Assembly: GCA_022561735.1 (NCBI GenBank)
Contig: JADFQR010000038.1
Location: forward strand, 1-8,754
Direction: 5' to 3'
Origin: Chloroflexota bacterium
Lineage (GTDB): Bacteria; Chloroflexota; Dehalococcoidia; UBA1151
DNA: 8,754 nt
Below, piece after piece: positions 1 to 6,090 of the stretch (positions are counted from its first letter, which is position 1; every line of letters begins with the position of its first letter). The notes under the pieces were generated by a model. That model searched no databases, was not told where the DNA came from, and saw nothing but the letters and a program-made list of their open reading frames with translations. Both the position numbers and the translations under genes were made by a program.

Positions 1-654
1 TACCCGCCCATGTGGTATATGCGGAATGTTGAGACGGCCGCAATCAACGGCATGGACACCATCATCGTCGGGTCCCTGGACAGCATCGGCCCCGAGGTGA
101 AGCGGTTCCGGGAGAAGTGGGAGGAGCACCAGGGCAAGGGAACCCTCACCGTCCACGGGGAAGAGCCAAAGGTTGGCCTGACTGTCCACATGGTGCTGGC
201 GGAGACCGACGAGGAAGCGATCGAGATCGCGCAGCCCGCATGGGAGCAGTACCGGTACAACCTGGCGGCTCCACGACGCATCGAGGCTGAACGACGAGGG
301 CTTGATCGTTTCAAGACGGCGAAAGATGGCCAGTACGGTTTCGTCGGCAACCGCCCGCCGGACGCGCCCGCACGCGAGATACGGCGTGACATCGACGCCG
401 AGCTCCAGAAGTTTGACAAGAATCACACGGTGCAGCACCCGGGCAGGCTCGGCGGCGTCGCCATGGCGGGATCTCCGGCCTCAATGCGCGACTACCTTGA
501 CGAGTATGTCGAGAGCGGGGCGAACTACTACGTTTGCTCGTTCCAGTGGGGAAGCATCACGTCAGAACAGGCGATGCGTTCCATACAGTTATTCGTAGAA
601 GAGGTGATGCCGCATTACGTGGACGCCCCGGCGGAGGCGGTGACGACGGGGTAG
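1..654 (+). CDS. LLM class flavin-dependent oxidoreductase, C-terminal part (5' end outside window)
   Basis: This is the C-terminal 217 residues of a bacterial-luciferase-superfamily (TIM-barrel) monooxygenase. The frame is open from base 1 (YPPMWYMRN...) and ends at TAG 652-654, so the first Met in view at base 10 is probably internal. Family signs are the late-barrel segment GMDTIIVGSLDSIGPEV, where the enzymes bind the flavin phosphate, then a variable helical insertion (EEAIEIAQPAWEQYRYNL). The closing segment has the GSPASMRDYLDEYVESG pattern (a phosphate-loop helix) and ends with F-W-G...RSIQLFVEEVMP. These enzymes oxidise organic substrates with reduced FMN and O2, or use F420; the half that would help to decide between them is outside the window. 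The gene converges on the nrtS-like gene, with possible bidirectional hairpins between. The superfamily is secure; cofactor and substrate are unknown. Confidence 0.85.
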   Translation, partial: YPPMWYMRNVETAAINGMDTIIVGSLDSIGPEVKRFREKWEEHQGKGTLTVHGEEPKVGLTVHMVLAETDEEAIEIAQPAWEQYRYNLAAPRRIEAERRGLDRFKTAKDGQYGFVGNRPPDAPAREIRRDIDAELQKFDKNHTVQHPGRLGGVAMAGSPASMRDYLDEYVESGANYYVCSFQWGSITSEQAMRSIQLFVEEVMPHYVDAPAEAVTTG

Positions 655-756
655 TTCGCGCCGTCGGTGTCTGGCCGGTCGGGTTCCGGGGGACGGTTTC
701 TGAATCTTCTCCCGAACCGGGAACCGCGCCAGGCATCTACTCTGGGGTCGCCCCTG

Positions 757-791
757 GCGCCGATAGTACCGGCGCGTCCTTTGGGAGCGCC
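757..791. terminator. Overlapping hairpins between convergent genes, possible bidirectional terminator
   Basis: The 170-nt spacer between the LLM stop (654) and the stop of the minus-strand nrtS-like gene (825) contains two mutually exclusive stems. GCGCCG 757-762 pairs with CGGCGC 770-775 across a 7-nt loop. GGCGC 771-775 pairs with GCGCC 787-791, with an inner CC/GG pair around a TTT loop. There is no long T tract on either strand, so intrinsic termination is only plausible. A weaker inverted repeat, GGTTCC 682-687 with GGAACC 720-725, lies closer to the LLM stop. Confidence 0.35.
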
Positions 792-824
792 GGGGAAGGG
801 CATGATCCACTCACAGGTGGGGCG

Positions 825-1169
825 CTATTCCGATCGTGCGTCCGAAGTTGAGATGCCAGCCCTGGCGTTTAAGAGGCCGCCGACGGTCGCCACGATGAAG
901 GGCACGGCGTAGGTCATGGGGATCTTCCATACCATCGCGGCCTGGAAATCCCCGGACAGGATGAAGTTGCCCTGGTTGATGGCGGTAAGCAATGTGCCGA
1001 CGATCAGGCAGACGACGAGTGAACGTCGCAACATTGGCCGGAAGCGCAGCGCACATCGCAGGCAATACGGAACACGCCGGTTGACGGACCACAACTCGTA
1101 GGCCGTATCAGGCAGCGCCCGGCCACACCGCTCGCAGGCCGTGCTCTCCTGCCGAGGTATCGCCGTCAA
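825..1169 (-). CDS. nrtS: NrtS-like nitrate/nitrite transporter with N-terminal zinc-ribbon-like extension
   Basis: This 114-residue small membrane protein has a core (about residues 46-102) matching the NrtS family, short two-helix proteins shown in cyanobacteria to move nitrate/nitrite. Recognisable stretches are LRRSLVVCLIVGTLLTAINQ, a loop with LSGDF, and WKIPMTYAVPFIVATVGGL. The predicted membrane helices are about 49-66 and 84-100. Before the core, residues 12-39 hold C12-x2-C15-G and C36-x2-C39, a zinc-ribbon-like pair of knuckles probably on the cytoplasmic side. The start is a TTG at 1169, with GAGAGG upstream and no in-frame ATG or GTG nearby; it is needed to include the first Cys pair. 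The gene stands alone, convergent with the LLM gene, so nothing nearby confirms a nitrogen role. The family call is by remembered pattern; transport activity is inferred. Confidence 0.72.
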   Translation of the reverse strand: MTAIPRQESTACERCGRALPDTAYELWSVNRRVPYCLRCALRFRPMLRRSLVVCLIVGTLLTAINQGNFILSGDFQAAMVWKIPMTYAVPFIVATVGGLLNARAGISTSDARSE

Positions 1170-1330
1170 AGAGTCAGGTCCGCCTCTCTCCAGATCGTGT
1201 GCGAAGTGAATCCGCCGATGCCGAACGCCCCTTAACGGCGAACGGTGATATTTTGAGCCCCCCGGGACTTCCGTCGGTTGAGGATGCCTCGGGCCTGCGC
1301 TATTCCGTTCACCCGGTCGGCAGCATCCTC

Positions 1331-1425
1331 GGCCCGGTTCTACAACCGGACCCTCCGGCCTCGCACGCGCTCCCGAGTTCGTGCGGGCCGGATGATGCAG
1401 CCCATCATATGCACGGGTGCCCGTG
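1331..1425. other. Run of four short hairpins in a gene-free stretch (1170-1753)
   Basis: Bases 1170-1753 hold no gene I can support: the frames that cross it give low-complexity Arg/Pro/Gly-rich translations without family features. Within it four perfect short inverted repeats follow one another. CCGGTT/AACCGG is at 1334-1349 (4-nt loop, extendable by two G-C pairs after one mismatch). CGCACG/CGTGCG is at 1362-1385 (12-nt loop). ATGATG/CATCAT is at 1392-1408 (5-nt loop). CACGG/CCGTG is at 1412-1425. Short GC-rich stems arise often by chance in such DNA, so this may be background; it could also be a leader or small RNA. I recognise no known riboswitch or RNA family. Confidence 0.25.
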
Positions 1426-1742
1426 ACAGACCGGCCTCGACGCGCGCCGCCATTTCATAACGGCCCGCTCGCTTCGACGCCAAATCCACGGTTCCCGGGC
1501 CGTCAACCCTGCTTCCACCCGTTTGCTGGCCGGACCAAAACTAGGGATAGCACCGGTCCGCCGTTTGGAGGGCCAGGGTTTTCCCGTAACGCCCGGACGA
1601 ATTGGTCCGCGAGGGATTGCCGCAACCGCCGGTGGCCCGCACACAGGTGACGTGCTTTCTCGATGGCGCGAAGGTGAATTCGTTGTCGTTCGCCGGACAG
1701 CGTTTTCCGCGCCGGTCGCAGCGGAGTGTGGTTACGTTTTAC

Positions 1743-1748
1743 AGGAGG
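1743..1748 (+). promoter_or_regulatory. Strong ribosome binding site AGGAGG
   Basis: AGGAGG ends 5 nt before the ATG at 1754. It fixes the start of the receiver-like gene there, rather than at an in-frame ATG at 1523 that has no such site. Confidence 0.75.
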
Positions 1749-1753
1749 ACTGG

Positions 1754-2482
1754 ATGCAGAGGGCTGTACAGGGGCCGGGACGCGGGTCCGTCCGGCGTCC
1801 CGCAGGAAGTAGGCCGATCGGCCGCGGTGTTCCTCGGAGAGCGCCGGGGAGAGCGCCGGGACGCCGCCCGGCACAACAACGCGCGTTGCGGCCGTTCGAC
1901 GGACGCACCGCTGTTTTTGTAGCCGGCTCGCCCACATTGCACCGGTTCATAGCGTCACGGCTTTCTGGCCGAGACGACATCTGGATAGCAAAAGCCCTGT
2001 CGGCGCGTGATTACGCAAAGGGAACGGTGTTCCGGATGAAACCGGACGTAACGGTCGTTGACCTGGACCCGATCTGGAACCCCACGGGCCTGCCGCTGGC
2101 GCGAGCCGTGGCCGAGGCTTGCCCGGCGGCGCACGTCGTGCTGGTTGCGCCAGAGGGTTACGTCCAGGGACCGATGATTGCGGCCGCGTCCCAGAAATCC
2201 GGATGGTCCGCCGTTCTTCGTCGCAAAGGCGATACCGGGGAACGGCTCACAAAGGCGATCGTGGCCGGACTGGGCGGTGGGAGCTGGATCGACCCCGAAC
2301 TCGGCGGCACAGATAGTAAAGGTGCGGGCGATTCCGGTAATGGGACGGTGACCGTCGCGTGGAACGAGCCGGCCACCGACGGGCAGACGCAGGTCAACCC
2401 GGACGGTTCCACGGCCGCCGGTGAGGTGGCCAATGCCGAGGTCGAAGACTGGAAAAAGCGAGCCCGCCAGGGCATGAGCTAA
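1754..2482 (+). CDS. Degenerate response-regulator receiver-like protein without an output domain
   Basis: This is a 242-residue protein. Residues 1-47 are an Arg/Pro/Gly-rich, probably disordered head, including RRAPGRAPGRRP, encoded by a duplicated 12-mer at 1836-1859. Residues about 52-183 look like a CheY/NarL-type receiver fold. RTAVFVAG would be strand 1, KPDVTVVDLDP strand 3, AAHVVLVAPEG strand 4 and WSAVLRR strand 5, then GERLTKAI and WIDPEL, the latter typical of the linker after NarL-type receivers. D103 lines up with the usual phosphorylation Asp, but the acidic pair after strand 1 is replaced by A-G (VAGSP), so Mg2+-dependent phosphorylation is doubtful. No helix-turn-helix follows; the tail is Gly/Asp/Thr-rich and ends in a charged helix (EVEDWKKRARQ). 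The start is set by AGGAGG at 1743-1748. No histidine kinase is in view. It may be a protein-interaction module; the function is unknown. Confidence 0.7.
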   Translation: MQRAVQGPGRGSVRRPAGSRPIGRGVPRRAPGRAPGRRPAQQRALRPFDGRTAVFVAGSPTLHRFIASRLSGRDDIWIAKALSARDYAKGTVFRMKPDVTVVDLDPIWNPTGLPLARAVAEACPAAHVVLVAPEGYVQGPMIAAASQKSGWSAVLRRKGDTGERLTKAIVAGLGGGSWIDPELGGTDSKGAGDSGNGTVTVAWNEPATDGQTQVNPDGSTAAGEVANAEVEDWKKRARQGMS

Positions 2483-2487
2483 GCCAG

Positions 2488-2540
2488 CGCGTACCCGCCG
2501 CCCAGGGAGTAGGCGGAAGGCCGGTCACACGGGGTACGCG
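2488..2540. terminator. 9-bp inverted repeat just after the receiver-like gene
   Basis: CGCGTACCC (2488-2496) and GGGTACGCG (2532-2540) are perfect reverse complements, beginning 5 nt after the TAA at 2480-2482. Between them CCGCC (2498-2502) can pair with GGCGG (2512-2516). This could form a branched RNA at the mRNA 3' end. No T tract follows, so it would stabilise the end or act with Rho rather than as a classical terminator. A binding site for a dimeric protein is an alternative. Confidence 0.4.
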
Positions 2541-2660
2541 AAGGGTTCCGGTTGACATAGTGGTCGGCGTGAGGCGAGCAGAGCTATCACCTGTTCAGCG
2601 CCCGCACAGGTTGCAGAACGGCAAGTCCGGGCGGTGATGAGGCGCGTCAGCCGCGCACGC

Positions 2661-2690
2661 GACAGGGGCCTGTTTCGGCCCCGGACTGTC
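2661..2690. other. GC-rich hairpin in the 2483-2795 spacer
   Basis: GGGGCC (2665-2670) pairs with GGCCCC (2677-2682) around the loop TGTTTC, and outer GACA (2661-2664) pairs with TGTC (2687-2690) across a 4-nt bulge. It lies about 100 nt before the Cys-rich gene. It may close the upstream transcript or sit in front of the next promoter. The rest of this 313-nt spacer holds the 2488-2540 inverted repeat, an isolated TTGACA at 2552-2557 and a possible -10 at 2714-2719; I see no gene in it. Confidence 0.35.
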
Positions 2691-2713
2691 GATCACTTAC
2701 CGTATCCAGGCAT

Positions 2714-2719
2714 TACAAT
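2714..2719 (+). promoter_or_regulatory. Possible -10 element TACAAT
   Basis: TACAAT matches the sigma-70 -10 consensus at 5 of 6 bases and lies in one of the few AT-rich spots of the spacer, about 77 nt before the TTG start at 2796. No convincing -35 lies 16-18 nt upstream, so this is a weak call. Confidence 0.25.
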
Positions 2720-2795
2720 CGAACGCCCTCGATGACCGCTACGGCGCATCGGGCCGAACGTTTGCTTTGAAGTGACGCCGCAGTAGAGGTCGCAG

Positions 2796-3125
2796 TTGAC
2801 GGAAGATCCGATCCCGGGTGACCGGCAGAACGAGCCATTTTCAGGCCTGCTAGCGATGGTGCGGCGGCTTGAATGGGCCGGTGTCTCGGCGGGCGGAGAC
2901 GCCACCTGCCCCGTATGCGGCGCGCCCGAACCGGCCGGCGATCACCTGGAGACGTGCGATCTGAAGTCGGCGCTCGACGCAGCCACGAACCACGAGCGCT
3001 GGCCCTGGTGTCACTGCGATGGCTGTGAATGTCCTAACCGGATCGACCCGTCGCACAACAGCACCCTTTGCAGCGACTGCTCACGCGGCGCGCATTTTCC
3101 GAACCACGAAATCCGGGACGCCTGA
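2796..3125 (+). CDS. Small Cys-rich probable zinc-binding protein
   Basis: I do not recognise a named family for this 109-residue soluble protein. Two metal-binding-like clusters are visible. The first is C38-P-V-C41-G ... H50-x3-C54, in a CPVCGAPEPAGDHLETC context resembling short zinc knuckles seen in phage and bacterial small proteins. The second is C72-H-C74-D-G-C77-E-C79 followed by C92-S-D-C95 and a His (H100). That gives up to nine Cys and several His, enough for two or three zinc ions. The TTG start at 2796 is chosen because AGAGG (2785-2789) precedes it by 6 nt and both clusters stay intact; no in-frame ATG precedes cluster one except Met21. It stands alone between a hairpin-rich spacer and the convergent F420 operon. 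Nucleic-acid or protein binding is possible. It could be phage-derived, but no other phage gene is here. Confidence 0.6.
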   Translation: MTEDPIPGDRQNEPFSGLLAMVRRLEWAGVSAGGDATCPVCGAPEPAGDHLETCDLKSALDAATNHERWPWCHCDGCECPNRIDPSHNSTLCSDCSRGAHFPNHEIRDA

Positions 3126-3189
3126 GACCCTAGGTCGGCGGCACGCTACGCCGTGGGGACTGCTTGGCAGAAGAGCCTGTCTCAGAATA

Positions 3190-3204
3190 CGCCGTCCAAC
3201 GGCG
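3190..3204 (+). terminator. Short hairpin after the Cys-rich gene
   Basis: CGCCGT (3190-3195) pairs perfectly with ACGGCG (3199-3204) around a 3-nt loop, 65 nt past the TGA at 3123-3125. No T run follows. It is a possible transcript end in the convergent spacer 3126-3270. Confidence 0.3.
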
Positions 3205-3220
3205 CCGCCACGATGAAACT

Positions 3221-3256
3221 TCTCCCTCACCCAATCCTCTCCCGTTGGGAGAGGAG
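3221..3256. repeat. CCCTCACCC...CTCTCCC/GGGAGAG palindromic element, possible terminator of the F420 operon
   Basis: CCTCTCCC (3236-3243) and GGGAGAGG (3247-3254) form a perfect 8-bp stem with a GTT loop, preceded by CTCCCTCACCCAAT. This layout closely resembles a dispersed intergenic palindrome found in many unrelated GC-rich bacteria. It begins 17 nt beyond the stop codon of the minus-strand oxidoreductase (3271-3273), so on that strand it could end or stabilise the cofD-cofC-LLM transcript. No strong T tract follows on the minus strand. Only this one copy is in the window, so repeat status rests on recognition. Confidence 0.5.
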
Positions 3257-3270
3257 GATCTGTGACGGGG

Positions 3271-4248
3271 TCAGCGAAAGACCGGCAACACCCGTTCTGC
3301 GAACAGTTCCAGTTGTCGTGGCTGATCGTACGAGGCGAACCGAACTATCACCTCATCAGCGCCCGCGTCGGCGAACTTCCGTATCCGGTCGATCACACCA
3401 TCCGAGTCGCCGTACGGCCCCCAGCGATCGCCCCAGAAGTTCACCCCGTAGTAGTCGGTCACCCAGCGCACGCCCTCTTCCCGGCCGCGGTCCGCGTCCG
3501 GGTCAAGGTTGACCGTCATGTAGTAGACAGACCTCATGTCGTCCGGCGAGCGGCCGGCCAAAACCGCCTCTTCAGCGACGCGTCGCCGGACCGAGGCGAA
3601 CTCGTCCGGGCTGTCTGTAATCGAGATTATCCCGTCGGCAAGCCTTGCGGCGCGAGCGGGCTGACGCGATCGGCCTTCCCCGGAATGTGTCGCCAGCAGG
3701 ATCGGCACCCCCGGGCGCTGCCGCGGGCGGAAGCCCAGCGTCACGTCTTCCAGGTCGAAATGCTTTCCGTGAAAGGTGACCGGCTTCCCGGACCAGAGGC
3801 CGCGCATTATCTCGACCATCTCCTCCAACCGTGCGGCGCGCGTTAGCCGGTCAACGCCTGCGATGGCCCACTCCTTCTGCTGCCCCTCTGTGAACGCCCC
3901 GCCCACGCCCATTGCCAGCGTGAGCCGCCCTTCCGACAACTGGTCCACCGTCGCCGCCGTCTGCGCCAGTAGCACCGGGTGCCGCAGCGCGGCCAGGAGT
4001 ACGGAGGTGCCGATCCGCACGCGCGAGGTGGCGACGGCGACGGCCGCCAGCGCGGCGAGCGGCTCAAGCCTCGGCTTGGCGACAAGGCTGTCCCCGACCC
4101 AGACCGAATCGACGCCTGCATCTTCCGCCAGGCGCGCCATCTTGATAATCAAGCCCGCGTCAGGCGAATCACCTCCGGCCAGCACGACTCCGCGGGTGGG
4201 CAGCACGATGCCCAGTTTGAGCCCGGACTCGCGATCTGGCCCGGTCAT
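3271..4248 (-). CDS. LLM class, probably F420-dependent, oxidoreductase in the cofD-cofC operon
   Basis: This 325-residue luciferase-like TIM-barrel protein is the usual length for the family. It has strand 1 KLGIVLPT (11-18), an Asp in strand 2 (VWVGDS, 49-54), and RVRIGTSVLLAALRHPVLLA leading to the VDQLSEGRLTLAMGVGG segment (101-117). That last segment is the classic cofactor-site signature of Mer-like and F420-dependent members. VPILLATHSGEG...ARLADGIISI (181-210) follows. The ATG at 4248 overlaps the cofC stop by 4 nt (ATGA) and has GAGGG 6 nt upstream; an in-frame TTG at 4263 has less support. Translational coupling to cofC makes F420H2/F420 the most likely cofactor, moving hydride to or from an organic substrate. 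FMN monooxygenase activity cannot be excluded. The C-terminal third (DRGREEGVRWVTDYYGVNFW...) may shape the substrate pocket. The substrate is unknown. Confidence 0.85.
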   Translation of the reverse strand: MTGPDRESGLKLGIVLPTRGVVLAGGDSPDAGLIIKMARLAEDAGVDSVWVGDSLVAKPRLEPLAALAAVAVATSRVRIGTSVLLAALRHPVLLAQTAATVDQLSEGRLTLAMGVGGAFTEGQQKEWAIAGVDRLTRAARLEEMVEIMRGLWSGKPVTFHGKHFDLEDVTLGFRPRQRPGVPILLATHSGEGRSRQPARAARLADGIISITDSPDEFASVRRRVAEEAVLAGRSPDDMRSVYYMTVNLDPDADRGREEGVRWVTDYYGVNFWGDRWGPYGDSDGVIDRIRKFADAGADEVIVRFASYDQPRQLELFAERVLPVFR

Positions 4249-4904
4249 TCCGCGCCCTCGCAAACCGGCAAGGACGCACCGAGTCCGGCCTCTTGAAGTT
4301 CACGGTCAAGATGCTCCCACAGGCCGGGCTCTAACTCGATGAGCCGGTCGAGATCGGAAGCGGTATCGATGTCCAGGCCGAGTCCCTCAGAGCGGTAAAC
4401 GACACAGCCGATATCGAGCCTTTTTGCCTGCTCAACATGCCTGCTAAAGCTGGCATTCCCGAGTTTCGTCGGGAAAGGCACGGTCAGATCAACCAGCAGC
4501 GCATTTGTGCCGTCGTTCGCCGTATCCGGCGATAGCGCGAGCTGTGCGCTGTCAGCGGTCTCAAGGAATGCAGACAGGTCCCCGGCGGTTGCCAGCGGCA
4601 GGTCTGCGGGGAGGAACAGGGCGCAGTCAAATCCCTCTCCCGCGGCGTCCGAGAACGCGACCTTGAGACAACCGTTCAGCCCGGCTTCGGGGTCCGGTCG
4701 CCAGCCAGCGCCCAGCCTGTCGGAAGCGTCCTGCACGGGGCCATCGCCGCCGTAGACGACTACCTCCTGAATGCGCGGCGTGGCTGAAGCCGACGCGAGC
4801 ACGCGCACCAGCATGCCGAGTGACAGCATCGACCTGCGCTCGTCGGAGACCGACGGAACGAGCCGCGATTTGCTCTCGGGGATCGGCTTCATTGGAACGA
4901 TCAC
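4245..4904 (-). CDS. cofC: CofC/FbiD guanylyltransferase of coenzyme F420 biosynthesis
   Basis: This enzyme activates a three-carbon phospho-acid (2-phospho-L-lactate, or phosphoenolpyruvate in many bacteria) with GTP, giving the guanylyl diphosphate compound used by CofD. The 219 residues match the family in length. Landmarks are the N-terminal nucleotide loop VPMKPIPESKSRL (3-15), the metal-site region LPADLPLATAGDL (98-110), PDTANDGTNALL (126-137), GNASFSRHVEQA (149-160) and LDIDTASDL (177-185). The GTG start at 4904 gives MIVPMKP, aligned with the family's start; its ribosome binding site (AGGCGA) is weak. A CTG 21 nt upstream would add seven residues. It starts 17 nt after cofD stops and ends in a 4-nt overlap with the LLM gene, so the three are probably one transcript. 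Which phospho-acid is used cannot be settled by reading. Confidence 0.93.
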   Translation of the reverse strand: MIVPMKPIPESKSRLVPSVSDERRSMLSLGMLVRVLASASATPRIQEVVVYGGDGPVQDASDRLGAGWRPDPEAGLNGCLKVAFSDAAGEGFDCALFLPADLPLATAGDLSAFLETADSAQLALSPDTANDGTNALLVDLTVPFPTKLGNASFSRHVEQAKRLDIGCVVYRSEGLGLDIDTASDLDRLIELEPGLWEHLDRELQEAGLGASLPVCEGAE

Positions 4905-4921
4905 CCGGATTCGCCTGGAGG

Positions 4922-5935
4922 TCAGGCCGGCACCCCCACCATGTCGCAGATCGCAGACGCCAGCGCCACTTTATGCGCGTCACCGGTCATGAGCGTCCCG
5001 GTCACCAGCACCGTATATCCAAGCGCTTCGACAGCCTCCCGGCTCGTCTCATCCTCGTTATCCATGACGAAATGTGTCGCCATCCCTGCGTAGTGCTCTG
5101 CCACGGCCAGCGCGCTCGGCGGTTTATTAGCCAGTGTCTCGAAGATCCGCGCCGCCGGGCCTTTCACAGCTTTGCCACCGATTATCGGGCTTACGACGAC
5201 GATTGGCACACGAGCGGCAGCAATAAGGTCCCGGACGCCGGGCAAAGCGAGAATCGGGTCGATACTCAAGAACGGGTTGGACGGGCAGAAAACGATGGCG
5301 TCAGCACTTTGCAGCGCTGATTTGAACGCCGGAGCAGGCCTTGCTGAATCCACGCCGTCAAACCGGAGCCCTCGCACCTCCGGCTCGGCCCGCCGATGCA
5401 CGAAATACTCCTGGAACGACATTTCGCCATCGTCCGACTCGACTATTGTGCGGACAGGCTCATCGCTCATCGGGACTACCGGGTGATCGACACCCATCCG
5501 GCGCGCCAGTTCGCCCGTGACCTCGGATAACGTCATGCCGCCTCGCAGCATATCGGTACGGCGCAGGTGCAGCGCCAGGTCGTGATCGCCCAGCCCGAAC
5601 CATGTGTCGGCGCCGAGACGTTCAAGCGTCTCAAGGGCGTTGAAGGTGTCTCCCGCAAACCCCCAGCCCGTATCCGGGTTTGCCAGGCCGGCCAGGGAGT
5701 AGGTGACGGTGTCGATATCGGGCGATACGTGGAGTCCGTAAAACGTCTCGTCATCCCCGGTGTTCACCACCACGGTCAAAGCGTCCGGCGAGAGGATTTT
5801 AGCCAGGCCAACGGCAAGTTTCGCCCCGCCAACGCCACCGGCCAGCGCGAGTACGTGTGGCCGCGGCCCGCTCGCCGAGACTGCGGCGTTTTCATCTTTA
5901 GAAATTCGTTGACGCACCCGTCGATACCCGTTCAT
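4922..5935 (-). CDS. cofD: CofD/FbiA 2-phospho-L-lactate transferase of coenzyme F420 biosynthesis
   Basis: CofD transfers the phospho-acid moiety from the CofC product onto the deazaflavin Fo, forming F420-0 (or its dehydro form when phosphoenolpyruvate is used). The 337 residues carry nearly all family blocks: LAGGVGGAKLAVGLA (31-45), VVVNTGDDETFYGLHVSPDI (55-74), NPDTGWGFAGD (86-96), WFGLGDHDLALHLRRTDML (112-130), SDEPVRTIV (157-165), QEYFVHRR (175-182), CPSNPFLSIDPIL (217-229) and VSPIIGGKAVKGPA (248-261). The start is uncertain. ATG 5935 lacks a clear ribosome binding site; ATG 5962 (346 residues) and GTG 5917 (331 residues) are alternatives, and the conserved core starts near residue 27. 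The frame stays open to 6352, across the divergent gene's start, which is a GC artefact. It is the first gene of the minus-strand operon and divergent from the CoA-transferase. Confidence 0.95.
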   Translation of the reverse strand: MNGYRRVRQRISKDENAAVSASGPRPHVLALAGGVGGAKLAVGLAKILSPDALTVVVNTGDDETFYGLHVSPDIDTVTYSLAGLANPDTGWGFAGDTFNALETLERLGADTWFGLGDHDLALHLRRTDMLRGGMTLSEVTGELARRMGVDHPVVPMSDEPVRTIVESDDGEMSFQEYFVHRRAEPEVRGLRFDGVDSARPAPAFKSALQSADAIVFCPSNPFLSIDPILALPGVRDLIAAARVPIVVVSPIIGGKAVKGPAARIFETLANKPPSALAVAEHYAGMATHFVMDNEDETSREAVEALGYTVLVTGTLMTGDAHKVALASAICDMVGVPA

Positions 5936-6090
5936 GGGTTTGAAGTAGCCCGGAAGCAACATATTGTGCATCCCACGGGACCGTAACGGGCGCGTCCATG
6001 ACAGAGCCATCCTGATCTCCGATACTCGCCTCGCCGGGGTGTGCCGGGGCGCTCCGTTTCCGCTTGAACGCACGTGTATCCGGCCGGCCG

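Noticed and set aside
1523..1753. Upstream extension of the receiver-like gene to an ATG at 1523
   Set aside because: The extension has no family features, while the ATG at 1754 has a perfect AGGAGG 5 nt upstream.
1503..1937. Minus-strand 144-codon open frame
   Set aside because: It overlaps the start of the receiver-like gene and its translation is Arg/Pro-rich without recognisable motifs, as expected from GC-rich antisense.
2552..2557. Perfect TTGACA as a -35 box
   Set aside because: No -10-like hexamer lies 16-18 nt downstream; the nearest (TATCAC at 2585-2590) is 27 nt away.
3262..3846. Plus-strand 194-codon open frame
   Set aside because: It is antisense to the clear LLM gene at 3271-4248 and has no family signature.
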